Assembly (NCBI RefSeq): GCF_000758665.1
Contig: NZ_CP009285.1
Location: 310,001 to 374,000 of the forward strand
Length of the DNA: 64,000 bases
Reading direction: 5' to 3'
From: Paenibacillus borealis
GTDB lineage: Bacteria > Bacillota > Bacilli > Paenibacillales > Paenibacillaceae
Within the stretch, counting starts at the first letter, position 1; every line of letters starts with the position of its first letter. The translations under genes and the position numbers were made by a program. Shown here piece after piece: positions 17,060 through 25,317 of the stretch. A model generated the notes under the pieces. It saw nothing but the letters and a program-made list of their open reading frames with translations, searched no databases and was not told the origin of the DNA.

Positions 17060-18019
17060 TTGTCTAAATCCAAAAGGCTGCTGGACCTGATGATGACGGT
17101 CAACCGCAAGCGGAAATTCACCGTCAAAGAGCTGGCCGACGAATTCAATGTATCTTCCCGGACCATCCTCAGGGATTTGCAGGAGCTGGGGGAGTTAGGC
17201 GTTCCGCTCTATTCTGAAGTGGGGCCGCATGGAGGCTATCAGGTGCTGAACGAAAGAATTCTGCCGCCGATCGCGTTCACGGAGGAGGAGGCGGTGGCGA
17301 TTTTTTTCGCCAGCCATGCCCTGCGCCACTACAAGTATCTCCCCTTCAAGGAAGAATCATTAGCTGCCCTGCATAAATTCTATAACTATATGTCCGGCGA
17401 TGTCCGTGACCGGATTGACGAGATGAAGAACCGGATTGACTTCCTGACCCCGGCGAGACAGGCGGAGTTCCCCTATCTGTCCCTGTTGCTGGAAGCAGCT
17501 ACCGGGCAAAAGGTGCTGCTGATCGATTATGAATCGAAGGGGCAGCGCAAGGCGAGATGGATTCAGCCGGTGGGCATCTACGCCCATAACGGCTTATGGT
17601 ATTGTCCGGCCTATTGCTTCCTGCGCGGGGATATCCGTGTATTCCGCTGCGACCGGATTCAGTCGGCGGGATACGACGAGTCCGGGCCGGCAGCGCTTGA
17701 TCTGAAGCATGTCCACTTGGGCAATAAGGATGATTACAGCAGTCAAACTCAGCAGGATGATACAAGTCTTGTCCGGCTGTTCGTTGAACTGGGGAATCGA
17801 GGCGTACAAGCCTGCGAAGCCGAGGTATGGTCCTCGCCGCTGCTGCATATCCGCGGGGATGGCACGGGCTGGTTGGAGGGGGAAATCCCGCAGAGCGATC
17901 TGGGCTTCTTCGCGCGTTTCGTGATCGGCCTCTGCAACGAGGCCACGGTACAGGAGCCGCCGGAGCAGGTGGCGGAGGTGAAGCGGACGCTGGCAGGTAT
18001 GCTGGCGCAATATAAGTAG
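17060..18019 (+). CDS. YafY/WYL-type transcriptional regulator, 319 aa
   Basis: An N-terminal HTH_11 winged helix (KRLLDLMMTVNRKRKFTVKELADEFNVSSRTILRDLQELG, about 3-45) is followed by a WYL domain (about 135-215, with IQPVGIYAHNGLWYCPAYC and RVFRCDRI) and a WYL C-terminal extension. WYL domains sense nucleic-acid-like or small ligands (family knowledge). The chosen start is TTG at 17060 after a GGAGTG site; upstream in-frame codons from 17015 lack a ribosome binding site and overlap the promoter palindrome. No gene follows in the same orientation for 430 bp. Confidence 0.85.
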   Translation: MSKSKRLLDLMMTVNRKRKFTVKELADEFNVSSRTILRDLQELGELGVPLYSEVGPHGGYQVLNERILPPIAFTEEEAVAIFFASHALRHYKYLPFKEESLAALHKFYNYMSGDVRDRIDEMKNRIDFLTPARQAEFPYLSLLLEAATGQKVLLIDYESKGQRKARWIQPVGIYAHNGLWYCPAYCFLRGDIRVFRCDRIQSAGYDESGPAALDLKHVHLGNKDDYSSQTQQDDTSLVRLFVELGNRGVQACEAEVWSSPLLHIRGDGTGWLEGEIPQSDLGFFARFVIGLCNEATVQEPPEQVAEVKRTLAGMLAQYK

Positions 18020-18021
18020 GG

Positions 18022-18301
18022 GACAATCTACAAACTCTATAGACTGTGTCGGCGGATTGAAGGATGGCAGATGAAGAGTCCGGTCAAGCTTTGCGTTGTG
18101 TTCCATCCATGTCTCACTATCCCAGCAGGAGTATATCCCTATACTTTCTCCTTGGGACAGAGGTCCGTCCATGAGGGAGAGCAGCAGGTTTAGGCACTTT
18201 AAGTTTTGTTGGCAGAGTTCAGGATAACCTGTGCGGATTTCCTCAGTGATATTGCAAGCCTCGCCATTGAAGCCGTAGACATAGGGCTTAGGGAAACCAT
18301 A
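18022..18301 (-). pseudogene. Possible decayed gene fragment, antisense to the end of the WYL gene region
   Basis: One minus-strand frame stays open here for about 90 codons and reads like real protein: it includes PYVYGFNGEACNITEEIRTG, then a stretch with ELCQQNLKCLNLLLSLMDGP, then IGIYSCWDSETWMEH. There is no plausible start codon with a ribosome binding site upstream (a TAA lies at 18302-18304), and downstream the frame runs into the WYL gene where it is only a shadow. I read it as a truncated remnant of an unidentified gene. The family was not recognised. Confidence 0.3.
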
Positions 18302-18327
18302 TTAACAATATGAAATTGAAGTTCCGG

Positions 18328-18357
18328 GAGTCTCTGATAAAGAGGCTCTTTTTTTTG
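18328..18357 (+). terminator. Terminator upstream of the surface-protein operon
   Basis: GAGTCTCT and AGAGGCTC pair across a 5-nt loop and are followed by nine T. It insulates the surface-protein promoter just downstream from read-through. Confidence 0.7.
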
Positions 18358-18365
18358 TCGGACTT

Positions 18366-18398
18366 TGTCATTTTGGTGTCATTGGGTGCATATATACT
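18366..18398 (+). promoter_or_regulatory. Surface-protein promoter with paired TGTCATT boxes
   Basis: TGTCATT occurs at 18366-18372 and again at 18377-18383, exactly 11 bp apart, followed after 9 bp by the -10 box TATACT (18393-18398). No consensus -35 exists; the boxes cover that position. The same arrangement precedes the gene at 22972. Confidence 0.55.
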
Positions 18399-18448
18399 GG
18401 ACTTTAGTATCGATTTTAAATAATAAAATTTTAGGAGTGAGAATCTAA

Positions 18449-20917
18449 ATGATAGCAAGAGGCAAAACAAACAGGTTGAAATTCATCCAGACCGTGTCGA
18501 AAATGATGGCTGTGGTGCTTACAGCTGTAACTGTCCTGACGGTTTCTCCCGGTGCGGGCCATGCGGAACCTGGCTTCCCGCAAATCACCTCAGCAACGGC
18601 TGAAGTGAGCAGCAATAATACCGCTGTGACAGTTACCTTCAATACCTACGCACTGCCTGCCGGCAGCCTGGCCGATCTGATGGCCGATATCCAAATTGAA
18701 CGTACCGGTTCGGAGGAACCCGTTGATCTTGCGGCAGATAACGCCAGCAATGCTATCAGCATGAATGAGGATGGTGCGTTAATTATTACGCTGAATAATG
18801 CGCTTACCGGCACAGACAACAGCATTCGGATCGCAGCAGGGGCTGTTATGAATAAGGAAGATCGTCTCTCCGCGAGCGACATTACTGTAACTTCTATAGC
18901 GGCACATGATATTAGCGCTCCTGTTTTTACAGGTTCCCTTTCCGGTGATGGCCGCTGGGTGCACTTATACTTTGATGAGAACTTCTCACTTAACGTGCCT
19001 GATGGGGCAACTGAAGAGCAAGCCAATGCTTTTCTGAGTAGCCAAATCAGTGTAGCCGGCGATGGGGAGCACTTTGTTCCTTTTACGGATCATGAGGGCT
19101 CTGCCTATCAGAATAACTCCAGTGAGTTATATCTAAATTACGATAATGATATGAAAATCATTTCGGGTACCGATACGGTCATCCGGATCGCAAGCGGCAC
19201 TCTGAAGGATGCGGCAGGCAATCTTAATGCGGAAATGAATTTACACGTGAGTCCTCCGGTGATCCAGTCAGTGGTTGTCAGCAATGACAATCACGACGTA
19301 GAACTTACCTTCAATAAAGAAGTGTTAAATAATACAATCTCGGACGATAGTCTGAAAAGCAAGATTTACTTAGTCCGGACACTAGTATCCGGACAGGAGA
19401 AAGCCTTCAAAGCTCTCGTTGCTCAGGATACATTATCCATTGAATCCAACAAGCTGCATATTCATTTCGCTGAAGCACTATCCGGCACAGAGATTCAAAT
19501 CGTCATTAACGGGGGAGCCTTCAAGGATCTTGCCGGAAACGTCCGGGATCAAAATACAGTCAGCGGATTTCTGGAGACGGCTGTCGGAGGTATAGACCCG
19601 AGTCCGGCAGACACAACCATGCCGGCATACCTGTATTATTCTGTGTCGGATGATTATCAGGATATTACTTTCGTATTCGATGAGGAGATCTTCAATGCTA
19701 AGGGGGATGACAGCAAATTCCTGGAGAATGTGCAGTGGTATGATCCGTCCAGAAACCAGTGGTTCTCCACCTTACCTTCAGATGTTACGTTTACCTTCTC
19801 TGGCTCCAAGCTCATCATGCATTTCCCGGCACCTCTCTCAGGAAGACAGTATTATTATCAGTTCTATCCGGGTCATTTCATGGATGCAGCCGGGAATGTT
19901 CTGACTGATTACGTAAGTACAAACTGGATCACCCCCCAGAACCCGGCAACAGGTATTTCTTATAATGGCGGCTACTTCTCAGGTGACGGGCGTTTCTTGA
20001 GCTTGGCGTTTAACTCAAATACCGCCCTGGCGGATCAGACCCTTGTTGACGGAGTGTCCCATCTGAGTGAGTACATCACCCTTTCCACTGATCACGGCGT
20101 TACTTATTCAGCCTTGGATCCGCAGGATGTAGTGTCTCTTCATGACTCACAGATTAACATCATCTTCCACAATGCGAAGCAGCAGGGTTCCGTAAAAATC
20201 AAAGTATCTCCGGGCGTGCTTAGCGATCTATATGATAGTAAGCGTAACAGCGCAGTAGAGGCAACGATTGCCTATAATACTCCTGAGCTTACGGGATATT
20301 TCTTCAGCAACACAGACAGTGAGTTTGTTTTTGCAGATAATGTGGCCTGGAGAGAACACGTAGGGAAAATTACTGTATATGATTCGAATATGGGAGTATA
20401 CAGAACATTGAATGCCTCGGAATATGTGCTGAGCGAAGGCAAGCTTACATTAGCCCGGGGGATTTTCGCTGAAGGAAATTACTATAGAGTTATTGTAGAT
20501 GCTGAAGGGTACAGTAGTAAGTATTTTGAAGGCAGGACTCATAAATCCTCTGAAGTATTCTACGTGACTGCGCCGGTGGTAACTGCAGACAATGGAATTA
20601 CAGCAACGATCCGGTTGTTTAACAATGCTTATGATGAAGAAGTGAATGGAAATCAGAACATTATATTCGAGCTGTTCGATGGCGCTGTACCTGTTAGTAT
20701 TGTTGCGGCTAACCTGAAGCTGAACACAGGCACATATTCTGCCAACTTCAATGTGGCCAATGCTGCTGCGAATCCAAATTATACCGTGAAGGCTTATGTC
20801 GTTAGCCGGTACGGTACGGATCCCAGCAATCTCGGATTGAACCTGGCTACCGTGAAGACTCCGCTGGAGCTGGATTTGGCTATATTAGCCGCAAACCAAA
20901 ATAGTAATAATGACTAA
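18449..20917 (+). CDS. Large secreted multi-domain Ig-like (SwmB-type) protein, 822 aa
   Basis: The signal peptide spans about residues 1-39, with a likely cleavage after HA in GAGHAEPG. The mature protein is a chain of about 100-residue Ig-like modules marked by repeated phrases such as TSATAEVSSNNTAVTVTFN, KDAAGNLNAEM, KDLAGNVRDQN and MDAAGNVLTDY, as in SwmB or Big-type adhesive modules. A segment near 670-700 (LARGIFAEGNYYRVIVDAEGYSS) resembles the hemoglobin-interacting module of Shr-like proteins, but this is weak. There is no SLH or LPxTG anchor, so it is probably held by, or released together with, the SLH protein encoded 36 bp downstream. AGGAGTG ribosome binding site. Confidence 0.8.
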   Translation: MIARGKTNRLKFIQTVSKMMAVVLTAVTVLTVSPGAGHAEPGFPQITSATAEVSSNNTAVTVTFNTYALPAGSLADLMADIQIERTGSEEPVDLAADNASNAISMNEDGALIITLNNALTGTDNSIRIAAGAVMNKEDRLSASDITVTSIAAHDISAPVFTGSLSGDGRWVHLYFDENFSLNVPDGATEEQANAFLSSQISVAGDGEHFVPFTDHEGSAYQNNSSELYLNYDNDMKIISGTDTVIRIASGTLKDAAGNLNAEMNLHVSPPVIQSVVVSNDNHDVELTFNKEVLNNTISDDSLKSKIYLVRTLVSGQEKAFKALVAQDTLSIESNKLHIHFAEALSGTEIQIVINGGAFKDLAGNVRDQNTVSGFLETAVGGIDPSPADTTMPAYLYYSVSDDYQDITFVFDEEIFNAKGDDSKFLENVQWYDPSRNQWFSTLPSDVTFTFSGSKLIMHFPAPLSGRQYYYQFYPGHFMDAAGNVLTDYVSTNWITPQNPATGISYNGGYFSGDGRFLSLAFNSNTALADQTLVDGVSHLSEYITLSTDHGVTYSALDPQDVVSLHDSQINIIFHNAKQQGSVKIKVSPGVLSDLYDSKRNSAVEATIAYNTPELTGYFFSNTDSEFVFADNVAWREHVGKITVYDSNMGVYRTLNASEYVLSEGKLTLARGIFAEGNYYRVIVDAEGYSSKYFEGRTHKSSEVFYVTAPVVTADNGITATIRLFNNAYDEEVNGNQNIIFELFDGAVPVSIVAANLKLNTGTYSANFNVANAAANPNYTVKAYVVSRYGTDPSNLGLNLATVKTPLELDLAILAANQNSNND

Positions 20918-20953
20918 AAATGTTAGATCAACAGGAAAGCGGGGAATGTCCAA

Positions 20954-22816
20954 GTGAAATTACGCAAGTTAAGGTTTACGCTGATTATGGCTCTTTGTCT
21001 ATCACTGGTACTGCCTGCTGCGGCATTCGCTGGCAGCACGGCCGTGACGTTGAATCCTCCGGCTGCTGTGGAGCTTGGCGGCGCGGTGAAGATTACCGGT
21101 ACTTCTACTCTGGATGAAGTCATTATTCAAGTACAGCGGCCGGTCAAAAGTACTGTGTTGTATGATATTGTTCCAGTAAGCAATGGACAATTCTCCATTT
21201 CGTTCACTTTGTCCAAAAGTGAGGTTGCCGGAACTTATAAAGTGCTGGCAGGAGCGGGCACCCAGGTAGCCACAGCTGATCTGATCGTCAAAGCTCCGTC
21301 GACCGGAGGCGGTGGCGGCAACGGAGGCGGCGGCAATGGAGACGGCGGCGGCACCGGAAATGGCGGCGGCAATGGAGACGACGGCGGCACCGGAAATGGC
21401 GGCGGCACCGGAAATGGTGGCGGAACCGGAACCGGCGGCGGTACCGGAACCGGCGGCAGCATCAGTACCGGCAGCAGCACCAGCACCGGTGCTCAAGCGG
21501 GAACAACCACGGCACCTGGCAAGCCAGTCACTCCGCCGGTGTCGAATGCTACACCCGTTCAAGTAGATACAAGCAAGAATACTGCTGTATCTGAGACGGC
21601 AGCGAATGGCCGGGTGACTATGACAGTTACTCAAGATGACACAGCGCTCACTGCAGCTTTCGCGGCTGCGGCTACGCAGGATAATCATGGAGCAGCCCCA
21701 ATTATTTTTATTGCATACAATAATATTTCAAATGCGGGTGTGCGTTTTAACCTGTCGGCTTCCATTTTGGCAGCAGCGGCCTTGAACGCGCCGGATACTA
21801 TCGTATCGCTGCAAACCAATGACGGGGAATATTCGCTGCCTCTAAGTGTTCTTGATTTTGCTGCAGTCGCGCAAAACCTGGGCACAGCCGCAGACAATAT
21901 AGTGATTCAAATTAGTATATCTCCGGTAGCAGCAGATGTGAACGCGGCTATTCAACAAAGTGCGCAGAGCATTTCTGCTTCCCAGTTAGGAACCGCCATT
22001 GAATTTTCAGTTGCGGCGGCCGGCAACGGAAAGTCTGTAGAGTTGAACCATTTTGGCTCAACATACGTCAGCAGAAGCGTTGTCCTTGCGTCTTCTGTGG
22101 ATGTAACACATACATCGGTGGTCCTTTATGATCCATCTACAGGACAATTTTCTTTTGTACCTGCGCTGTTTGATAAGCAGGCAGATGGTTCCACCAAGGT
22201 AACTTTTAAACGTAACGGTAATAGTACGTACGCTGTCCTTACGTCCGCCCGGACATTCAATGATATCAGCAATCATTGGGCCAAGGCGGATATTGAATTG
22301 CTGGCTTCGAAGCTGGTTGTAAACGGAACTACGGATACCCGCTTCGCTCCGGATAGCAATATAACGCGGGCAGAATTCGCGGCACTGCTGGTACGTTCAT
22401 TGGGACTGAGTCCTGATCCTGCGGCAGCAGGCTTCACTGATGTGAAGGCGGGTGACTGGTATGCCGGAGCCATTGGTGCCGCAGTTCAGTCCAAGCTGGT
22501 GGAAGGCTTCCAGGATCAGAGCTTTAAGCCGAATGATACGATTACCCGCGAGCAAATGGCAGTGATGATATCAAGAGCAATTTCAGTCACCGGGAAAACT
22601 AGCGGTATTGCAAGCGTGCAGACTCAGCTGCTGTCTGTCTTCCAGGACCGGGCTGACATTAGCAGCTGGGCTCAAGGGGCAGTAGCACAAGCCGTTCAAG
22701 CAGAGATTGTAACCGGTATGACACCGGTGTCCTTTGTTCCCGCAGCGAAAGCCAGCCGGGCCCAAGCTGTCGTCATGCTGACCCGTTTACTGAAATATAC
22801 CGGGTTTGTTAACTAA
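20954..22816 (+). CDS. SLH-domain surface protein with glycine-rich linker, 620 aa
   Basis: GTG start at 20954. The signal peptide covers about 1-26 (cleavage after AFA). An N-terminal beta domain (about 27-115) is followed by a low-complexity Gly/Asn/Thr linker (about 117-185) that acts as a spacer, a second beta-rich region, and three C-terminal SLH domains starting near 434, 494 and 558 (FNDISNHWAKADIELLASK; FTDVKAGDWYAGAIGAA; FQDRADISSWAQGAVAQ). SLH triplets bind pyruvylated secondary cell-wall polymer (family knowledge). It is co-transcribed with the preceding Ig-like protein and ends at a terminator. Confidence 0.9.
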   Translation: MKLRKLRFTLIMALCLSLVLPAAAFAGSTAVTLNPPAAVELGGAVKITGTSTLDEVIIQVQRPVKSTVLYDIVPVSNGQFSISFTLSKSEVAGTYKVLAGAGTQVATADLIVKAPSTGGGGGNGGGGNGDGGGTGNGGGNGDDGGTGNGGGTGNGGGTGTGGGTGTGGSISTGSSTSTGAQAGTTTAPGKPVTPPVSNATPVQVDTSKNTAVSETAANGRVTMTVTQDDTALTAAFAAAATQDNHGAAPIIFIAYNNISNAGVRFNLSASILAAAALNAPDTIVSLQTNDGEYSLPLSVLDFAAVAQNLGTAADNIVIQISISPVAADVNAAIQQSAQSISASQLGTAIEFSVAAAGNGKSVELNHFGSTYVSRSVVLASSVDVTHTSVVLYDPSTGQFSFVPALFDKQADGSTKVTFKRNGNSTYAVLTSARTFNDISNHWAKADIELLASKLVVNGTTDTRFAPDSNITRAEFAALLVRSLGLSPDPAAAGFTDVKAGDWYAGAIGAAVQSKLVEGFQDQSFKPNDTITREQMAVMISRAISVTGKTSGIASVQTQLLSVFQDRADISSWAQGAVAQAVQAEIVTGMTPVSFVPAAKASRAQAVVMLTRLLKYTGFVN

Positions 22817-22830
22817 ATAAGAAGTTTAAC

Positions 22831-22860
22831 AGAGCGCTGCCCGCTGGGGCGGCGCTCTTT
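22831..22860 (+). terminator. Terminator after the first surface-protein operon
   Basis: AGAGCGC pairs with GCGCTCT, extended by TGCCC/GGGCG, with a short T-run. Confidence 0.7.
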
Positions 22861-22891
22861 GCTTAGAACTAATAGCCTCCAGTGTCGAACT

Positions 22892-22925
22892 TTGTCATTT
22901 TCCCGTCATTGAGCCTATGTATAAT
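22892..22925 (+). promoter_or_regulatory. Second surface-protein promoter with paired TGTCATT-type boxes
   Basis: TGTCATT (22893-22899) and CGTCATT (22904-22910) are 11 bp apart and lie 9 bp upstream of TATAAT (22920-22925). Spacing and flanking ACTTTGTCATTTT are the same as at 18362-18398. Confidence 0.55.
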
Positions 22926-22971
22926 TATTTTAAATATAACATATGTGAATTTGAAGGGATGGGAGAAAACA

Positions 22972-25137
22972 GTGAAGAGAAAATCAATATGGAAATTGGG
23001 GCTATTTTCGGCTATGGCTTCAGTTCTGATAAGCGGATGTGTTGTAAGCACAAGCTCCGTCACTTTAAATTTCCCCGCTGATAAACCGGACAGCTCCGAG
23101 CATTTATATCTACGGTATTCGGACGGTACTGTGGCTGCAGTTCCTGATGTTGCCGGAGAAAGCAGTGTAACGGTTGCTACTTACAATGATAGAACGATTG
23201 TTGGCGGATATGTGAGCGACGGTAGTATAAGCTGGGTCCCTGATTATTCTTATCCGTTCCCCTCTGTCAATGTATCTGGATTCCAAACTTACAAGCCTGC
23301 TTTTGCCGCAGATCATGTGAAACTGGCTAAACAGCCGGAACAGGACGCAAATATGGCTGACTATATAAATGTTACCTTTGCGGTTTATGGGACTGACGGT
23401 AAATTGGTAACGGGCCGTACCGAGGTATTTGCCCATTCTGCCAATTCTGCTACATTGTTTTATAACACGGATCCAGTTCAAAGTGGCGGCGAAGCTAATG
23501 AGGGCTTCTCGTCGTATACAGTCGAGGGCCTGGTGACCTTTCTGATCAGATCGGACACTGCGGATGTTGTATCCCAGATTTCGTTATACTCAGGCGCTCA
23601 ATTCATCGCCATTAATGACGTTCATAAGGTAACCGGCATTACAGTAAAAAGCCCCGGCGGGGTTAGCTCCCTGCTTACGGGTGAATCGCTCAGGATGAGT
23701 GCGGAAGTACTGCCGCTGAATGCGGCCAATCCAGCTGTCATCTGGTCTGTTGTGAATGGTACAGGGGCCGCTGTTATTGACGAAGCAAGCGGTGAACTTA
23801 CCGCAGTTGCTCCGGGCACAATAACCATAGAGGCTGCGGCTACAGATGGCACAGGTATTACTGGCAGTGTCCAATTAACTATATTGGAGGCGCCAACAGC
23901 AACGCCGACGCCGACCGAGGCGCCAACAGCAACGCCGACGCCGACCGAGGCGCCGACAGCAACGCCGACGCCAACCGAGGCGCCGACAGCAACGCCGACG
24001 CCAACCGAGGCGCCGACAGCAACGCCGACACCGACAGAGGCGCCGACAGCAACGCCGACGCCGACAGAGGCGCCGACAGCAACGCCGACACCGACAGAGG
24101 TGCCTACACCTGCACCGGTTCGAGTCTCTGGGATAAGCGTAACCGGAGCTTCTTGGGTTCAGGCGGGCTCAGCCGTTCAAATGGCAGCGACGGTGTCACC
24201 GGCAGAGGCAGCTGAGCGAGAGGTTGTCTGGTCAGTTGACCAAGGTACAGGCACAGCAACCATCGATGCGCACGGAATTTTAACCGGCAGCTCGGCGGGG
24301 GTTGTTACGGTCAAGGCAACAGCTGTAGACGGTTCCGCTGTCTATGGAACCAAAACCGTTGAGATTACTGCTGTTAACGAAGGCAACAGCAATTCACCGA
24401 CGCCCACCCCGGTGGTGACACCGTCATCAGCACCAACACCAACATCAGCACCTAGCGCAACACCAATGCCTGTACCCGTTCAGCCGGGCGTGCAATTCAT
24501 GGACAATGTTGTCGATATTGCCAGTGTGATCACCGGCTTCGCCCATAGAATTGAGGAGGCCAGGTCGAATCCGGCTCCGCTGACCTTCACGGATACCTCC
24601 ACGCATTGGGCCGGCTCTACAATTGGTATCTTTGTGAAGCTGGGTGTGGTGAACGGTTATCAGGATGGCGGCTTCCACCCGGATGCAAGCATCACCCGCG
24701 CAGAGTTCGCTACCGTTCTTGCCAAGGTGTTTGGCCTTTCGGGCAATGCTGCCGGCGGCTCCTTAAGTGATATTTCCGGCCACTGGGCCGAAGACTCCAT
24801 TCGCGCCTTGCAGCAAAAAGGTATAATATCCGGCTACCAAAATGGTACATTCCTGCCTAACCGGGAGATCAGCCGCGCCGAGATTATTGCTATGATCTCC
24901 AAGATCATTGATCTGAACAGCGTAAGTAGTCCGGCTTCCTCCAGCTTCTCCGATCTGGATAAGACATGGAATAAGGAGCAGATCGGGCAAGCGGCAGCGG
25001 CCGGTATTATCAGCGGAGAAGGGGGCGGCAAGTTCCTTCCAGCCAAGCAGGCTTCCCGTGCTGAAGCTTTTACTATTGTATTGCGCGTTCTAGAGACTAA
25101 CCCGGAGCTTAAGAGCCTCCTGGATACCTTGAACTAA
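22972..25137 (+). CDS. SLH-domain protein with two Big2 modules and EAPTATPTPT repeats, 721 aa
   Basis: The GTG at 22972 is chosen because GGGAG lies just upstream; an in-frame extension to 22882 would contain the promoter. The N-terminus ends in LISGC (Cys23), a lipobox. An N-terminal unknown domain (about 30-215) is followed by Big2-type Ig domains at about 218-304 and 383-470, separated by seven exact 10-residue EAPTATPTPT repeats, then a second Thr/Pro linker and three SLH domains starting near 539, 597 and 657. A lipid anchor together with SLH modules would give two attachment modes; alternatively the Cys is incidental. It stands alone between two terminators. Confidence 0.88.
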   Translation: MKRKSIWKLGLFSAMASVLISGCVVSTSSVTLNFPADKPDSSEHLYLRYSDGTVAAVPDVAGESSVTVATYNDRTIVGGYVSDGSISWVPDYSYPFPSVNVSGFQTYKPAFAADHVKLAKQPEQDANMADYINVTFAVYGTDGKLVTGRTEVFAHSANSATLFYNTDPVQSGGEANEGFSSYTVEGLVTFLIRSDTADVVSQISLYSGAQFIAINDVHKVTGITVKSPGGVSSLLTGESLRMSAEVLPLNAANPAVIWSVVNGTGAAVIDEASGELTAVAPGTITIEAAATDGTGITGSVQLTILEAPTATPTPTEAPTATPTPTEAPTATPTPTEAPTATPTPTEAPTATPTPTEAPTATPTPTEAPTATPTPTEVPTPAPVRVSGISVTGASWVQAGSAVQMAATVSPAEAAEREVVWSVDQGTGTATIDAHGILTGSSAGVVTVKATAVDGSAVYGTKTVEITAVNEGNSNSPTPTPVVTPSSAPTPTSAPSATPMPVPVQPGVQFMDNVVDIASVITGFAHRIEEARSNPAPLTFTDTSTHWAGSTIGIFVKLGVVNGYQDGGFHPDASITRAEFATVLAKVFGLSGNAAGGSLSDISGHWAEDSIRALQQKGIISGYQNGTFLPNREISRAEIIAMISKIIDLNSVSSPASSSFSDLDKTWNKEQIGQAAAAGIISGEGGGKFLPAKQASRAEAFTIVLRVLETNPELKSLLDTLN
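23887..24096 (+). repeat. Seven tandem 30-bp repeats inside the SLH-protein gene
   Basis: Seven head-to-tail in-frame 30-bp units encode EAPTATPTPT, varying only at a few third positions (cca/ccg, acg/aca, acc/aca), followed by a degenerate EVPTPAPV unit. The repeat number is likely to vary by slippage between strains (inference). Confidence 0.9.
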
Positions 25138-25177
25138 GCAAGCTTGCGGCCTTCTGAAGGCTGCTTGTCCAGATGGA

Positions 25178-25217
25178 AGCCCGCTCCGGCCATTGTCATG
25201 GCCGCAGCGGGCTTTTT
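25178..25217 (+). terminator. Terminator after the SLH/Big2 gene
   Basis: AGCCCGCT..GGCCA pairs with TGGCC..AGCGGGCT and is followed by five T. Confidence 0.85.
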
Positions 25218-25317
25218 CTGAAATGGAGGAGAGCAGGCGAAGCTTTTTATATGAAATAAAAAATAAAATTTGAAGTATCTCTCAAAGACACGTATCTGAT
25301 AAGATAGGAGGCACAGA

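Noticed and set aside
20920..21117. 65-codon frame at the junction of the two surface-protein genes
   Set aside because: It overlaps the start of the SLH protein, whose signal peptide is clear, and has no ribosome binding site.
21235..21566. Proline- or alanine-rich reading frames opposite or beside the glycine-rich linker
   Set aside because: They are shadows of the Gly/Asn/Thr linker of the SLH protein in other frames.
23887..24096. CRISPR-like array
   Set aside because: The 30-bp units are directly adjacent with no spacers and are in frame, encoding EAPTATPTPT repeats.
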